A DNA stretch of 37,645 nucleotides from Bacteroidales bacterium (GCA_024400565.1 JAKSMQ010000016.1:1-37645), one strand, 5' to 3'. Shown: positions 19,201-25,373, counted from the first letter of the stretch. Numbers and translations are program-made. Notes: a model not told the origin generated them from the letters alone.

Positions 19201-22157
19201 TCAATCTCTCCGCCGCCGAAGGTTGCAGCTGCAACGCCCGAACGCTGGGGAGCGTTAAGCTTGATAGAGTTGTGGAGAACTTTGGTATAGGATGCATCGA
19301 TAATGAACATAGGAGTAGTGAGCATGTTGCTCTGGCCATCATCGTTGCTGATGAGCATATTGTTTGCTATGATAGCATTGTTGCTGTTTGTACCCAGGAA
19401 GCCGGTAACACCAAGACAGGAAGCACCGGAAGTCACATAAACGGTATTGCGGGTTACGCGCATAGCGTCGTGACAATCCTGGAAGAGGAGAGCATAGCTG
19501 GTATTGGTAAGGATATTGTCAACAGAGTTGCTGTCGACGATGGAGGATACATGGTTGCGAACTATGATAGCGTTGCTACCCTGATTCTGGAAACTGTTGT
19601 TGCAGATAACGGCACCATGGGCAAGGTTATCGGCTGCAGGACCTACCATGCTTACGCCGACATTACCACGCTTGAAGGTACAGCCTCTAACCTCAAGGCT
19701 ATCTGCACCACCTGAGTAGAGCAAAGCGGTAGCACGGGTGCTGGCGGCAAGGCTGGCCACGTTGCTGGCAGTTTCTTCAAAGGTACACTCAGAGAACTGG
19801 CATCCGATGCTGTTGATACCCATACGGACGGGATAAGTAACATTGTTGAGATAAGCTGACTGGAACTTAATCTTCGAGAAACGTATGTGATGGGTATTGC
19901 GAAGGTCAATTAGTATAGAGCTACTGGTGGTACCCTGGTTGAAGACTACGGAATTGGCTTGTCCGTTGAGGGGCTCAAACTGAACAAAATTGGTAGCTGA
20001 TGCGCCAGGGATGTTGGGAATTACGATAGGTTCGTAGGTATTGGGGGCGAGTTTCACATGCAAGGGTCCGCCCACACCGCATTGGCTTACGGCATAGAGG
20101 AAACGCTCGAGTGTCTGATAGTCGGCACCAGTACCGCCAACCTGGATGTTGCCGCTGAAGGGGCCTGCGCAGGCAACTAGTTTGGTCCACAAGGTATCGT
20201 TGTAAGGCTCGTGGTCGCGATAGTGAACGCCATTGCTGGTAACGCTGTCGTCTACCCATGCAAGCATTTCGTGATAACCTACAGAGAAGTTTTCGGTTGT
20301 GCTGACGGTAACATTGGTAGTAGCTCCGCCGGCAAGGCTTCCAGTCCAGTTGTAGGAATGTGTCACGCCGCCGTCAACCTGGTAGTAGAGGGTTACGGCA
20401 TTAATGGTGCTGACACCATAGTTCTTGAGCGTGAGGGTTACGTTGTTGTTCTGGTTGGCTGTAGCCGGAGTAGAGTCGTTGGGGAAAGCGTAGCCCGAGA
20501 TTCCGCAGTCATAAATCAAAGGAAGGTTCTCGTAAGCTCTAAATGTAAAGTCGGGACGCTTGGTTGAGGTAATACCCTTTTCAAAATGCGACTTGGTCCA
20601 GGGGTTCATACTGGTACGCGCATCGGTAGTCTGATAGAGGGTCTGCTTTTGACTGGCTGTAGCAAAACCCTTGACCTGCATCGACCCGGGGTCGCGCATG
20701 GTTCCGGTATTGTTATAGCTGGCCGAGGTCACCATCATCATCAGGTCCTTACCGGCATAGAAGAAGGTATCCTGGAAATAGATATTGACCGTTGTATTGG
20801 CATTCTGGGTCAATACAAGGACGCTATCGTATACCACCTTCATGGCATTAAGGTTGAAGTAGGGGGTGATGGAGGTCTGGTCGATGGTATAATCGGTGGG
20901 GACGTTACACATCTTGATCTCGAGGGTATCTCGACGCGAATTGCTTACCGAACTTGCGGCCGTAAAGGTCATGCTGGTAATGGCACCCGGTTTGTAGCCG
21001 GCAGCCGCAAGCGAGGCGCTGTCGTAGATAAACTGCGAGCGGTGTGATGCCTCGGTGGGGAACGGGAAATCGCCGATATTATTCAAAGTCGCCCCCAATG
21101 CTGTCGCCACAGATTGCTGGTTGGTGGTACCACGCACATTGTGGTACGTATTCCAGGATGCAGCATCGGCGGGGAAGTTGACCTGATTCTTATTCAGCGT
21201 AGCATCCTGTACAACGATTCGGTAGCTGATGGTGGTATCGTAACCTACGAAGGGGATGGTACCCTTGACGCGTGCATTCGATACGCCACCCTGGTTGTTG
21301 GTCTGCTGAGATACTACCTGAAGGGTCTGCTTCTGTATGGGAGCACCTACACCAAGACGGTAAAGCATGTATACGGAGTCGAGATTCAGACCCTGCTGAA
21401 CCGAAGTGGAGACGTTTGCCTCAATACGGGTGGAGCGGCTGGTGGGGTAGCTGCCAAGATCGGGATAGTTGAGCATATTGATCTTGGGGTTTACCATAGC
21501 CTGGGTACTGGCCTTGAAGACCAGGTTATCCAGATACCATGCCTGGGTGCTCGTACCGCTGGTTCTAGCCTTAAGGGTAATCCTTACGATGAGCTTGCGG
21601 CTCGACTGGGCTGTACCTGTAAAGAAGGTGTTGAGATTAAACTTCTCCTTCTTCCAGTCGGCATTGGTCACGTTGTTCTGAGCCGACAGCCATGCTGCAT
21701 ACGACTTGCGGGAGTAGGAGTCGGTTCCGGCAAAGTCGGACGAATAATACTCACCATTCTTGTCGTAATGGGTCGTACCATTCAGCTTGGTGAAGGTAGT
21801 CTGGTCGGCACGCTTAGCCTCGATGATGGCACAGATACTTGCCGTCTGGCAGGTAGTAGGGTCGACGTTGTTGATGTGATTGAACTCCATCGAGAAATAC
21901 TGGAAACTACCATTGGCAGTAAAATCGATGGTGTCAAGTACGATTACAGCGTCGGTCGTGGTGTGCGACATCTTCAGCGAGCGGCCTCCTGAGAAAGCCA
22001 GCGAATTGGTTGCAGCCACAGTACCGCTTTGCACGGTATAGGACGAGTTTTCGCCCGTGGCTTCAAACCCCTGCTGGTAGGTCACGACAATCTGACTTTG
22101 AGCCCTGAGACCCAAAATCACGAAAATCAGCCCTAAGAGTAGTAATCTTTTTTTCAT
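10257..22157 (-). CDS. Giant (3966 aa) type IX-secreted modular surface protein
   Basis: A signal peptide (about residues 1-22) and a C-terminal T9SS type A sorting domain (about 3882-3966, LEQNYPNPFDANTRIDF ... GNRLMRKMVYKK) mark it as a cell-surface or released T9SS cargo. Approximate architecture: jelly-roll-like domain 25-215; beta-sandwich 340-545; first parallel beta-helix 665-1105; lamin-tail-like domain 1320-1520 (MKITEVQLKNNG); second copy of the beta-sandwich type 1715-1925; second beta-helix 2035-2480; GEVED domain 2985-3127 (DYNRDGHFDNTDPEM, GNVQDYLLYI); MAM/jelly-roll-like domain 3250-3422. About twelve CARDB-like Ig modules join these, beginning near 549, 1112, 1537, 1929, 2490, 2596, 2849, 3137, 3429, 3537, 3650 and 3764. 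No catalytic domain is evident, so adhesion or matrix function is inferred. It has its own promoter. The uninterrupted 11.9-kb frame argues for function. Confidence 0.93.
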   Translation of the reverse strand: MKKRLLLLGLIFVILGLRAQSQIVVTYQQGFEATGENSSYTVQSGTVAATNSLAFSGGRSLKMSHTTTDAVIVLDTIDFTANGSFQYFSMEFNHINNVDPTTCQTASICAIIEAKRADQTTFTKLNGTTHYDKNGEYYSSDFAGTDSYSRKSYAAWLSAQNNVTNADWKKEKFNLNTFFTGTAQSSRKLIVRITLKARTSGTSTQAWYLDNLVFKASTQAMVNPKINMLNYPDLGSYPTSRSTRIEANVSTSVQQGLNLDSVYMLYRLGVGAPIQKQTLQVVSQQTNNQGGVSNARVKGTIPFVGYDTTISYRIVVQDATLNKNQVNFPADAASWNTYHNVRGTTNQQSVATALGATLNNIGDFPFPTEASHRSQFIYDSASLAAAGYKPGAITSMTFTAASSVSNSRRDTLEIKMCNVPTDYTIDQTSITPYFNLNAMKVVYDSVLVLTQNANTTVNIYFQDTFFYAGKDLMMMVTSASYNNTGTMRDPGSMQVKGFATASQKQTLYQTTDARTSMNPWTKSHFEKGITSTKRPDFTFRAYENLPLIYDCGISGYAFPNDSTPATANQNNNVTLTLKNYGVSTINAVTLYYQVDGGVTHSYNWTGSLAGGATTNVTVSTTENFSVGYHEMLAWVDDSVTSNGVHYRDHEPYNDTLWTKLVACAGPFSGNIQVGGTGADYQTLERFLYAVSQCGVGGPLHVKLAPNTYEPIVIPNIPGASATNFVQFEPLNGQANSVVFNQGTTSSSILIDLRNTHHIRFSKIKFQSAYLNNVTYPVRMGINSIGCQFSECTFEETASNVASLAASTRATALLYSGGADSLEVRGCTFKRGNVGVSMVGPAADNLAHGAVICNNSFQNQGSNAIIVRNHVSSIVDSNSVDNILTNTSYALLFQDCHDAMRVTRNTVYVTSGASCLGVTGFLGTNSNNAIIANNMLISNDDGQSNMLTTPMFIIDASYTKVLHNSIKLNAPQRSGVAAATFGGGEIDHCYFYNNIVASTDQSNYAFSYVPYEDNINYIGFNIYYSGSFLLNKYDGVNCNNLTAWRTHINDANSQNTNPAFLSSTPTDLRSYSQQVKNHAFYFADVPTDIYGTQRDNVSPCVGAFEFLALPYDFEIVGMVEPYDEYCDVPASGAPLRLQIKNSGINTFIPGNGSSLNLTYSRATTPGQMTPGQSGIVQILDTIPGSSTRTCTVNATLNFPTNGMLDTTYRFYFWLTSAIDPNPINDTSSYTVTAHYHAPAPSNVNVNANYGSSATVNVTSGVQQWYSNIYTSGRAERSTIYWYTDNDPNTVPFYRGNSYTTDVLYHDTTFYIRQHRNLPLMKITEVQLKNNGVGVTFPQQLWMNAATAFAVEMTNVGDYPAELEGDTLMLCSVNTNNNNAFATLNNKMYIFPRVTIQPGKSIVVQFRSGITTTDSTKTLGAGATITPAYNHNFAILYRDKRGVVDAVSFNNMSSASGTVWTQNNIHNSVWAGQGIALNNTTAGVIRKGWPTSSSSPSNSAQYWQVADSTHIMTLGTPDTKLIRFYDNGCLGEVATVNIHLNNLPSIDLSLDSISMPEGCGLANENVVVNISNYGAQASGQFVARYSINGVVACTDTLASLAPRAMVTHTFSTPANMFVSSGETRFDFKVWVDHVNGDNTYHNDTSSCSVVSRYTPTAPVIYPYDTVNYAERAVLTTDMPSADSLAWYDRNMRPLDTTNVFTSDFLYTDDTFYVTAFGPAYNNIHLGELSMVNGATAYPSPYNPNKVNGQEQYLIKAEEMIAAGHSAGPIKALSFYLDTIRNATGSMTFNTYKVSIGSTSIEAFNGGAASTRWQTLTEVYNQTNLTLTNADRGWITHEFTTPFVWDGTSNIVVGITRSLSSAISQGAQTRYTQAFAGSVYYKDDANAATLTNVPGNGTLSDKRPDMLFRFQDYGCEGPASPVYVHVEGTPASDASLQWPVSMDTTQFSSCGASNFNVSLFNGGSSALNSLTIDYWVDATHGVYNNTTTIASGQSSELTIATPSLTPGRHTLLAIVNAPNDTVPVNDTIRRMINVSFCGGTYTIGPAAGNDYPSFQVALDTLYGAGISGPVVFDVQSGIYNEQLNIAAIEGTSTLNTVTFRSANLNRESVTLRHAPTAAENYVLKLDGGSNVIFDHMTIYSNGPAASSNAVWLTNCSNIHFNNAVIRVKGTTNNANSSCVLVYPGVHELYIENSRIDSGYYAIRSMCADTGLSANMFINSDTIDGFWSTGIQMRKVNGIYIRQNYIHSGVSVAGRALTGILVANVEGGIDIERNYVILADTKNGGKRPISVFSCIGNDIDRGKIYNNMCSSISTGTTGQVPYGISIDSSQFMNVYYNTVSLNAGANAATTRSFSVDHNSAGIYVLNNIFANFSKGYAYWLNSLSNVSSSNYNVIFSDTAAATRKLARIGTAELTSIDTLRIFTQGREANSMFSQPTFVSGQDLHLAFGTYNEKAQYLPEVTTDIDGESRPAIPAPCIGADEFGRSIHDVGIMQFITPTLAANTVEADTLFVKVKLMNNGTSTETNLWWNAEIIDHPTLRTLTRTIAEMQPGEIIYDSSFIVLPMGLIDTQYIRAYFSTDLHNDSLMVNNVTDTVFFIEMAYDLTVASVNDVNVTTEVGYGEGCRLNNAPISLTVTNKGRKPVPVDYPLTIGYEVKLPTSATYTVAQIPLTHTEEVYLNAPLGVNESRELQFANGVNLYPTGNSKDISVRVRGWVSYQFDQKPVGPNSKDTSAAYTTANSVNSWKTVTSKYLPTPPNGVDLHIPYATWDTIHASQNETLPGTTASRPIMWYRDSTDAEPFHAPTQYARSCWWETPQYFHDSTYYLACVSNTGCTSYYNPVHVYLNPRVAVDAAIVAVEEPYSKVYMDNDTVKVRIINYGNQPITNIPVTYQLRRQGNNMPVLQEVTEICRATIAPDDTYLFKFDSLIILPTENVNYTLRTWTDLGNEMVRVNDTLRDFHVFKTLPESQYTTPVVGSPGGLDITRISFSSLNSVLPEVGRDYSNFAQINNPMVEKLRLIKGTTDTMILEVANSDDHADFNTGGFLTVMIDYNRDGHFDNTDPEMALYGDYTEIIFADTISSRHPRKFIFTVPDSICLGHMRMRAVLAQGGHEIFEYGDDNALNIDFGNVQDYLLYIEDNPVETDAALSRLVSPTTPFVESDSTSVSIMISNKGATPITSAEIAYSVIHGSLSHETYNWTGNILPGHSEAVTLPARHLEEGTTTYKIAVNVYGDTNATNDSLTCQFHRFQVKTLVLTDDFESDQITWYAPQGFTSFTENVWQKGTPAKRNLNSWVSDSTVYATQINGSTAYTQRGNLSYLYTPIIDISQIRPDTISFYIARDLGDSSFVYLEYFDWQGKWRKVGTANDTLWYNAGAGFAGTSAGYAYERRQFATRAISGEFQQRLQFRFVFIAHPGAPVCDGVTIDDFTVGRAQRAVDVGVIAITSPTHPKFGQTIYPKVVIKNFGYDTMRSVNLAYRPYGSNLAKTGTYNGVLEPGGTALYTFPDPFVVMSDFPDTFEICAYTTVNMDIYWENDSTCKNFGLAPLDNDMGMVEFLYPLSRIVAGDSIVVTTRMRNYGQAPVDECDVTYVYNNFEVTEHVDFNAILNRPLGSFEFFNYTFRQKCRASMGTMHLKAIVNSATDDYIYNDTINKTLQGISAITDLKAKEIVIDTSLGTQNICHVQLTVENIGARAVSDMVVGFWHDRDTSTMYYDTIHLDPPLASLHTYYHTFDTVLAARTWPNSYQYVNAFVLCANDNDHTNDTTDVIATQFVDITPHMVLIEENRNDECRVRIQIENVGNTVFNRNAGFYVGAVINGVNLRKQTPNYIAAGRVYHIEFNTTIPKDPNRNYTGYGYIDFGGDANHDNDQTTRIEIQNYFDDIPLVPAANGMTLEQNYPNPFDANTRIDFNIPTSGNVRFFVMDVMGRLVYQSDDQYEAGNNSINFSQSDLSTGVYYYGIEMDGNRLMRKMVYKK

Positions 22158-22204
22158 GTTATATTAATTATTATTTATTTATTTTCATTCATTTATACGA
22201 ATCG

Positions 22205-22236
22205 TACGTACACAACACCCCCATTTTTGGGGTATT
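22205..22236 (-). other. Leader hairpin of the giant T9SS gene
   Basis: On the minus strand CCCC-AAAAAT-GGGG (22219-22232 region) can form a short GC stem in the roughly 85-base 5' leader. It is the only GC-rich stretch in an otherwise AT-rich leader. It may affect mRNA stability; regulation is not shown. Confidence 0.4.
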
Positions 22237-22247
22237 CTACGGATACG

Positions 22248-22280
22248 CAAATATACAACTTTTTTATATTCTACAACAAA
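22248..22280 (-). promoter_or_regulatory. Promoter of the giant T9SS gene
   Basis: On the minus strand the -33 box TTTG (22277-22280) and the -7 box TATATTTG (22248-22255, a full match to TAnnTTTG) are separated by 21 bases. This fits the known Bacteroidota primary-sigma consensus. The predicted leader is about 80-90 bases. Confidence 0.8.
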
Positions 22281-22501
22281 AAAATTCATTTTTTATTACA
22301 AATAAATAATAACGCTTTTCCCCGGCTCATAAATCGCGCTTCCATCCGAGAATGACGTCCTTTAATTGAGACCTCCATTCATAACGATTTTTGCAATTCC
22401 GATTCGTGATCTCAAAGACGTAAAACAACAAGCCATCTTTACTCAATATGGCCTCATAGGGAAAGTATAATCTGTCTTCTATCCCCTACCCTACTACGCT
22501 T

Positions 22502-22649
22502 TGTTAAAGTTAAAGTTGTTAAAGATAAAAAATGGCATACCAACCTTCTCTTATACTATCTATAACTAATTAATATATAAATAAATATAAAGGATTTTAA
22601 GAAATAACATGTATCTCGAAAATAAACTTTAACAACTTTAACTTTAACA
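22502..22649 (-). repeat. Palindromic repeat element, copy 3
   Basis: The arms 22502-22524 and 22627-22649 are a perfect 23-bp inverted repeat. On the plus strand the left arm is (T)GTTAAA-GTTAAA-GTT-GTTAAA-G, the same 6-6-3-6 word layout as in copy 2 but with a different word. The core TATTAATTAGTTA is on the minus strand (plus 22563-22575), so this copy is inverted relative to copies 1 and 2. In the core's orientation it continues AGAGAAGG, GGTATGCCATTTTTT, close to copy 2 (AGAGATG, GTATACCATTTTTT). DNA on its upstream side (GGTATGCGGATTTACT, GGGAAATGAG) also resembles that of copy 1. Confidence 0.88.
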
Positions 22650-22779
22650 CAACCCTCTTACTCATTTCCCTAATAAGCGCACCCTCAACCAAATACCTCA
22701 CACGAGTAAATCCGCATACCTCCGTCATGTTAAATTTCAGGACGAATTAAGGGCATCTTGACAGCAAGTAACGTCTGCT

Positions 22780-22978
22780 TTGAGTCCCCCTAGCGTCCAC
22801 TTAGAGTCCACTTTTGCCCCAAATCGTGCCGCTTTTGTGGACGCTATATGGACGCTAAGTGGAGGCTATATGGACGTTATATGGACTTTATATGGACGTT
22901 ATATGGACTTTATATGGACGTTATATGGACTTTATATGGACGTTATATGGACGCTATATGGGCGCTAGGCCGACTCTA
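22780..22978. repeat. 11-bp tandem array with inverted leading units, locus 3
   Basis: Thirteen contiguous 11-bp units fill 22836-22978. They are mostly TATGGACGTTA alternating with TATGGACTTTA (units 4-10), bounded by TATGGACGCTA, AGTGGAGGCTA and similar variants; the last unit is degenerate. About three units in the opposite orientation, including TAGCGTCCACT and TAGAGTCCACT, precede them at 22780-22812. A 23-base unrelated spacer separates the two orientations. The strict 11-base period and the alternation (22-base higher-order unit) suggest recent tandem expansion in the middle of an older array. Confidence 0.88.
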
Positions 22979-23021
22979 GACTAATGTTAGACAGATGCCA
23001 GACAGCCCCAATGAAGCAAGA

Positions 23022-23049
23022 AAGAGGGACAGCTTATGCCACCCCTCTT
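23022..23049 (-). terminator. Rho-independent terminator after the lipoprotein gene
   Basis: On the minus strand AAGAGGG pairs with CCCTCTT across a 14-base loop and is followed by a short T-rich run (TTCTT). It begins 24 bases after the stop of the gene ending at 23073. Confidence 0.7.
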
Positions 23050-23072
23050 AGCTTATTCGGATTACACTTGGG

Positions 23073-23579
23073 CTATTCAGCCAATTGCAAACGGATGGGG
23101 AAAGTTTTCCCGTCACTCAAACGTTTGAATTCGCCTACGTAGGGAAATTGGCTGGTTTTGAACATAAGGTAGGCTGTAGTAGAGCCTTCTATGCGGGAGT
23201 AATCGCCAAGCATGATATCCTGCGAATCACTCTGCTCGACATGAAGATCGAAAATGCTGGCAGGATTGCTGTCATAATACATATACTGACCGGATTCTCC
23301 CCAGAAGAAATGGACCTTCACTTTGCCTATTGTTCCCACATAGCATCCAGCTTTCTGCATATTGGCCTTACGGGCGGTTTCGTTGGCAGACTGAGCTTCA
23401 ATCTTGGCCATCTCGGCTTCCATTCTAGCCTCTTCGGCCTGTTCTTTGGCTTCTTCCAACGCAGCCTCAAGTTTCATTTTTTCTAACTGGGCCTCTTGCT
23501 CGGCCTTGCTGGGTCCACATGCACAAAGAAAAATACTTTGAAGGACTACAAGAGCTATAAGAAATAGGTGTCTACGCAT
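23073..23579 (-). CDS. Coiled-coil lipoprotein of unknown function
   Basis: The ATG at 23579 gives 168 residues with a lipoprotein signal, MRRHLFLIALVVLQSIFLCAC (lipobox L18-C19-A20-C21). The ORF can be extended 8 codons upstream, but the signal peptide decides the start. Residues 25-85 are a strongly charged Glu/Ala/Lys heptad region (AQLEKMKLEAALEEAKEQAE), predicted to form a coiled coil. A small beta-rich C-terminal domain follows (KVKVHFFWGESGQYMYYD ... YVGEFKRLSDG). I do not recognise the family. The layout, lipid anchor then coiled coil then small domain, suits a periplasmic spacer or peptidoglycan/outer-membrane tether, but this is inference. It is 100 bases downstream of the DUF3078 gene. 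Confidence 0.8.
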   Translation of the reverse strand: MRRHLFLIALVVLQSIFLCACGPSKAEQEAQLEKMKLEAALEEAKEQAEEARMEAEMAKIEAQSANETARKANMQKAGCYVGTIGKVKVHFFWGESGQYMYYDSNPASIFDLHVEQSDSQDIMLGDYSRIEGSTTAYLMFKTSQFPYVGEFKRLSDGKTFPIRLQLAE

Positions 23580-23679
23580 AGTAAAACATCCCTGTTGTGA
23601 CATCGGGCCATCGCTTTGGTTAGAAAGGACGTAAGTTTTTTTACAAACCTACAGTCCCTTAACTCTGCGGATTTACTTG

Positions 23680-24816
23680 TTATTTAGCTTTGGGTGTTTT
23701 CCAATTGAAATAAATCTGAACGCCGGCGCTCTGGTAGAATTGCCAATGACTCTCGTCGTTGCCGAAGAGGGGAGCTACGCCGGAGAAGTCGCTATCGTAC
23801 TTGAAGCGGCTAGAGAAATAGGCAGCCAGGAAGCTTGAAAAACGATATTCCAACTTGAACTCGAAGTCGACGTCGGTATCATAGCGCATACAATGAGCCA
23901 TACGCGCAAAGGACGAACGGCCATTCTCCTTGAGCCAGCTGTTGTCTTCCCATGATCCGAAAGCGCCCTGGTCGATACCATCGTGGTAATTGGGCTTACG
24001 ATAGTCGTAGAAGAGCTCTAAACGGGTGTAGAAATTCAGATTGGGGGCAATATCTTTCTTCAAATAAAATTTCAAATACGAACCAAGTCCGGCATAAACT
24101 CGTTTTCCGCCTGTAGTATCCACACCATAGAGCTGGCCTGCAGCAATAACATTCTCGTCGAGAAGGAATGTTGTTTTGCCGGTAAGGAAGGAGAAGGCCA
24201 CGTTCCAGAAATCTTTCTTGCATTCGAAACCGAGAGCCGTAGTCAGATAGCCGGGAGCCATGAAAGAAGAGACAAGTGTGCCGGGATCGGTAGGATCGAC
24301 ATACTGGAAACCTTCCATAAACTGGGTCTTGAAGTTGGCCGAGGCATTCACGTTCCACGCTTTCTTCATCTTCATGGAGAAGGTGGAAGTAAGGTCTATC
24401 TTATCATCGTTCTTGCGACGGGTCTCGAAATAGGGAAGGCTATCACTTTCTATCAGATCCTGCCAATAGACACCCAAGGCCAGGTCAACTACATTATCCC
24501 AGATAAATTTGGAATGGCTGTATTTGTAGTTGCCGTTGAATGTTCCCACAAATGAAATTTGAGAGATACCGGTTGCAGCCCAGTTGGTATAATAGTTTTC
24601 GTCGAGCTTAATAGCAGGAGTAGAAGAGGTTGTCCAAGTACCCGAAAAGAGATTAAGCTTAGATTTCTCGCCATCGCCATTGTCGCCTTCATCGCCATCG
24701 GCTATCTGATTAGCCTGGCATGTATCCGAAACTGCAACTGTTACAACATCATTATCGGCAACGGCAAAATATGAAATAAAGAGAACGTAGGACAGGAGAA
24801 TCAGGACTCTCTTCAT
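23680..24816 (-). CDS. DUF3078 family outer-membrane protein
   Basis: The 378-residue protein has a signal peptide (MKRVLILLSYVLFISYFAVA). An acidic linker (DGDEGDNGDGEKSK) is followed by a body of alternating aromatic/polar strands. NWAATGISQISFVGTFNGNY and the segment ending in WDNVVDLALG match the Bacteroidota DUF3078 family. The C-terminus (SAGVQIYFNWK) ends on an aromatic-containing strand, as in outer-membrane beta-barrels. The function is unknown; outer-membrane localisation is inferred. Its ATG overlaps the stop of recX by one base (TAATG), so translation is probably coupled. Confidence 0.85.
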   Translation of the reverse strand: MKRVLILLSYVLFISYFAVADNDVVTVAVSDTCQANQIADGDEGDNGDGEKSKLNLFSGTWTTSSTPAIKLDENYYTNWAATGISQISFVGTFNGNYKYSHSKFIWDNVVDLALGVYWQDLIESDSLPYFETRRKNDDKIDLTSTFSMKMKKAWNVNASANFKTQFMEGFQYVDPTDPGTLVSSFMAPGYLTTALGFECKKDFWNVAFSFLTGKTTFLLDENVIAAGQLYGVDTTGGKRVYAGLGSYLKFYLKKDIAPNLNFYTRLELFYDYRKPNYHDGIDQGAFGSWEDNSWLKENGRSSFARMAHCMRYDTDVDFEFKLEYRFSSFLAAYFSSRFKYDSDFSGVAPLFGNDESHWQFYQSAGVQIYFNWKTPKAK

Positions 24817-25313
24817 TATTTTGACGCATTAGTTAGTTTGTCATATACAGATTGAATTTCGTCGTTCTCAAACCCTTTGGAGGCAAGGAAATTAAAGAAC
24901 TTGATGCGCTTCTTGCGCTCATCAGACTCGTCTGCCAACAATTCCCACTTGCTTTCTGCCAGTCCGTCGAGAATCTCATTATATGCAGTTTCATCAATCT
25001 GCTTGAGCGTGGACTCGATAATTTCTTTGGGAATCTGTTTTGAACGCAGCTGGTATGCCATCTTGATACGACCCCATTTCTGCGAGCGCATCTTCGAATT
25101 GCAATAGACCAGAGCATAACGCTCTTCGTTGATATAGTCGTTCTCGCAAAGATACTCTATAATTACGTCAACATCAGTACGGAGGGCTCCCCAACCGAAC
25201 AGTTTGGCTCGGACCGAAGAACGGCAATGTTCGTCAGCCGAGCAATATTTTTCTGCCTTTTGAACAATTGGCAAAACCCTATCATCAAAATATACATCCA
25301 TATTCTTATTCAA
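24816..25313 (-). CDS. recX: RecX family regulatory protein
   Basis: The 165-residue helical protein has the RecX hallmark YINEERYALVYCNSKMRSQ followed by KWGRIKMAYQLRSKQIPKEII, and two further three-helix repeats. RecX binds and limits RecA filaments. A second ATG four codons in (MDVYFDD) is an alternative start. The gene is not next to recA here; instead its stop overlaps the start of a DUF3078 outer-membrane gene. A TATCTTTG promoter box lies upstream. Confidence 0.9.
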   Translation of the reverse strand: MNKNMDVYFDDRVLPIVQKAEKYCSADEHCRSSVRAKLFGWGALRTDVDVIIEYLCENDYINEERYALVYCNSKMRSQKWGRIKMAYQLRSKQIPKEIIESTLKQIDETAYNEILDGLAESKWELLADESDERKKRIKFFNFLASKGFENDEIQSVYDKLTNASK

Positions 25314-25365
25314 CTATATGAAACTAACCAAATTAGACCATACTCACACATAGTATAGCAAGGTG

Positions 25366-25373
25366 CAAAGATA
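25366..25373 (-). promoter_or_regulatory. Promoter -7 box for recX-DUF3078
   Basis: The minus strand reads TATCTTTG, a perfect TAnnTTTG match, 53 bases before the recX ATG. No clear TTTG is found at the expected -33 distance. Confidence 0.6.

Larger units (their letters stand above)
22281..23072. other. 0.8-kb gene-free intergenic tract with repeats
   Basis: Between the giant gene's promoter and the lipoprotein gene there is no convincing gene. It contains the third palindromic element (22502-22649), a large 11-bp-unit array with inverted units (22780-22978) and the terminator of the lipoprotein gene (about 23022-23049). A 62-codon ORF across the array is an artefact of the repeat. Confidence 0.75.

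Noticed and set aside
21114-21992. 292-codon plus-strand ORF opposite the start of the giant gene, and several others up to 262 codons along it
   Set aside because: The minus-strand frame is continuous for 3966 codons with a signal peptide and sorting domain; the opposite frames are shadows.
22780-22968. 62-codon ORF with a repeated Y-M-D-x-I-W-T-L-Y-G peptide
   Set aside because: The peptide repeat is a by-product of translating the 11-bp/22-bp DNA array (33 bases give 11 codons). The array also contains inverted units and its relatives elsewhere are not open.
22780-22978. CRISPR array at the 11-bp repeats
   Set aside because: Units are far too short, contiguous, and occur in both orientations.
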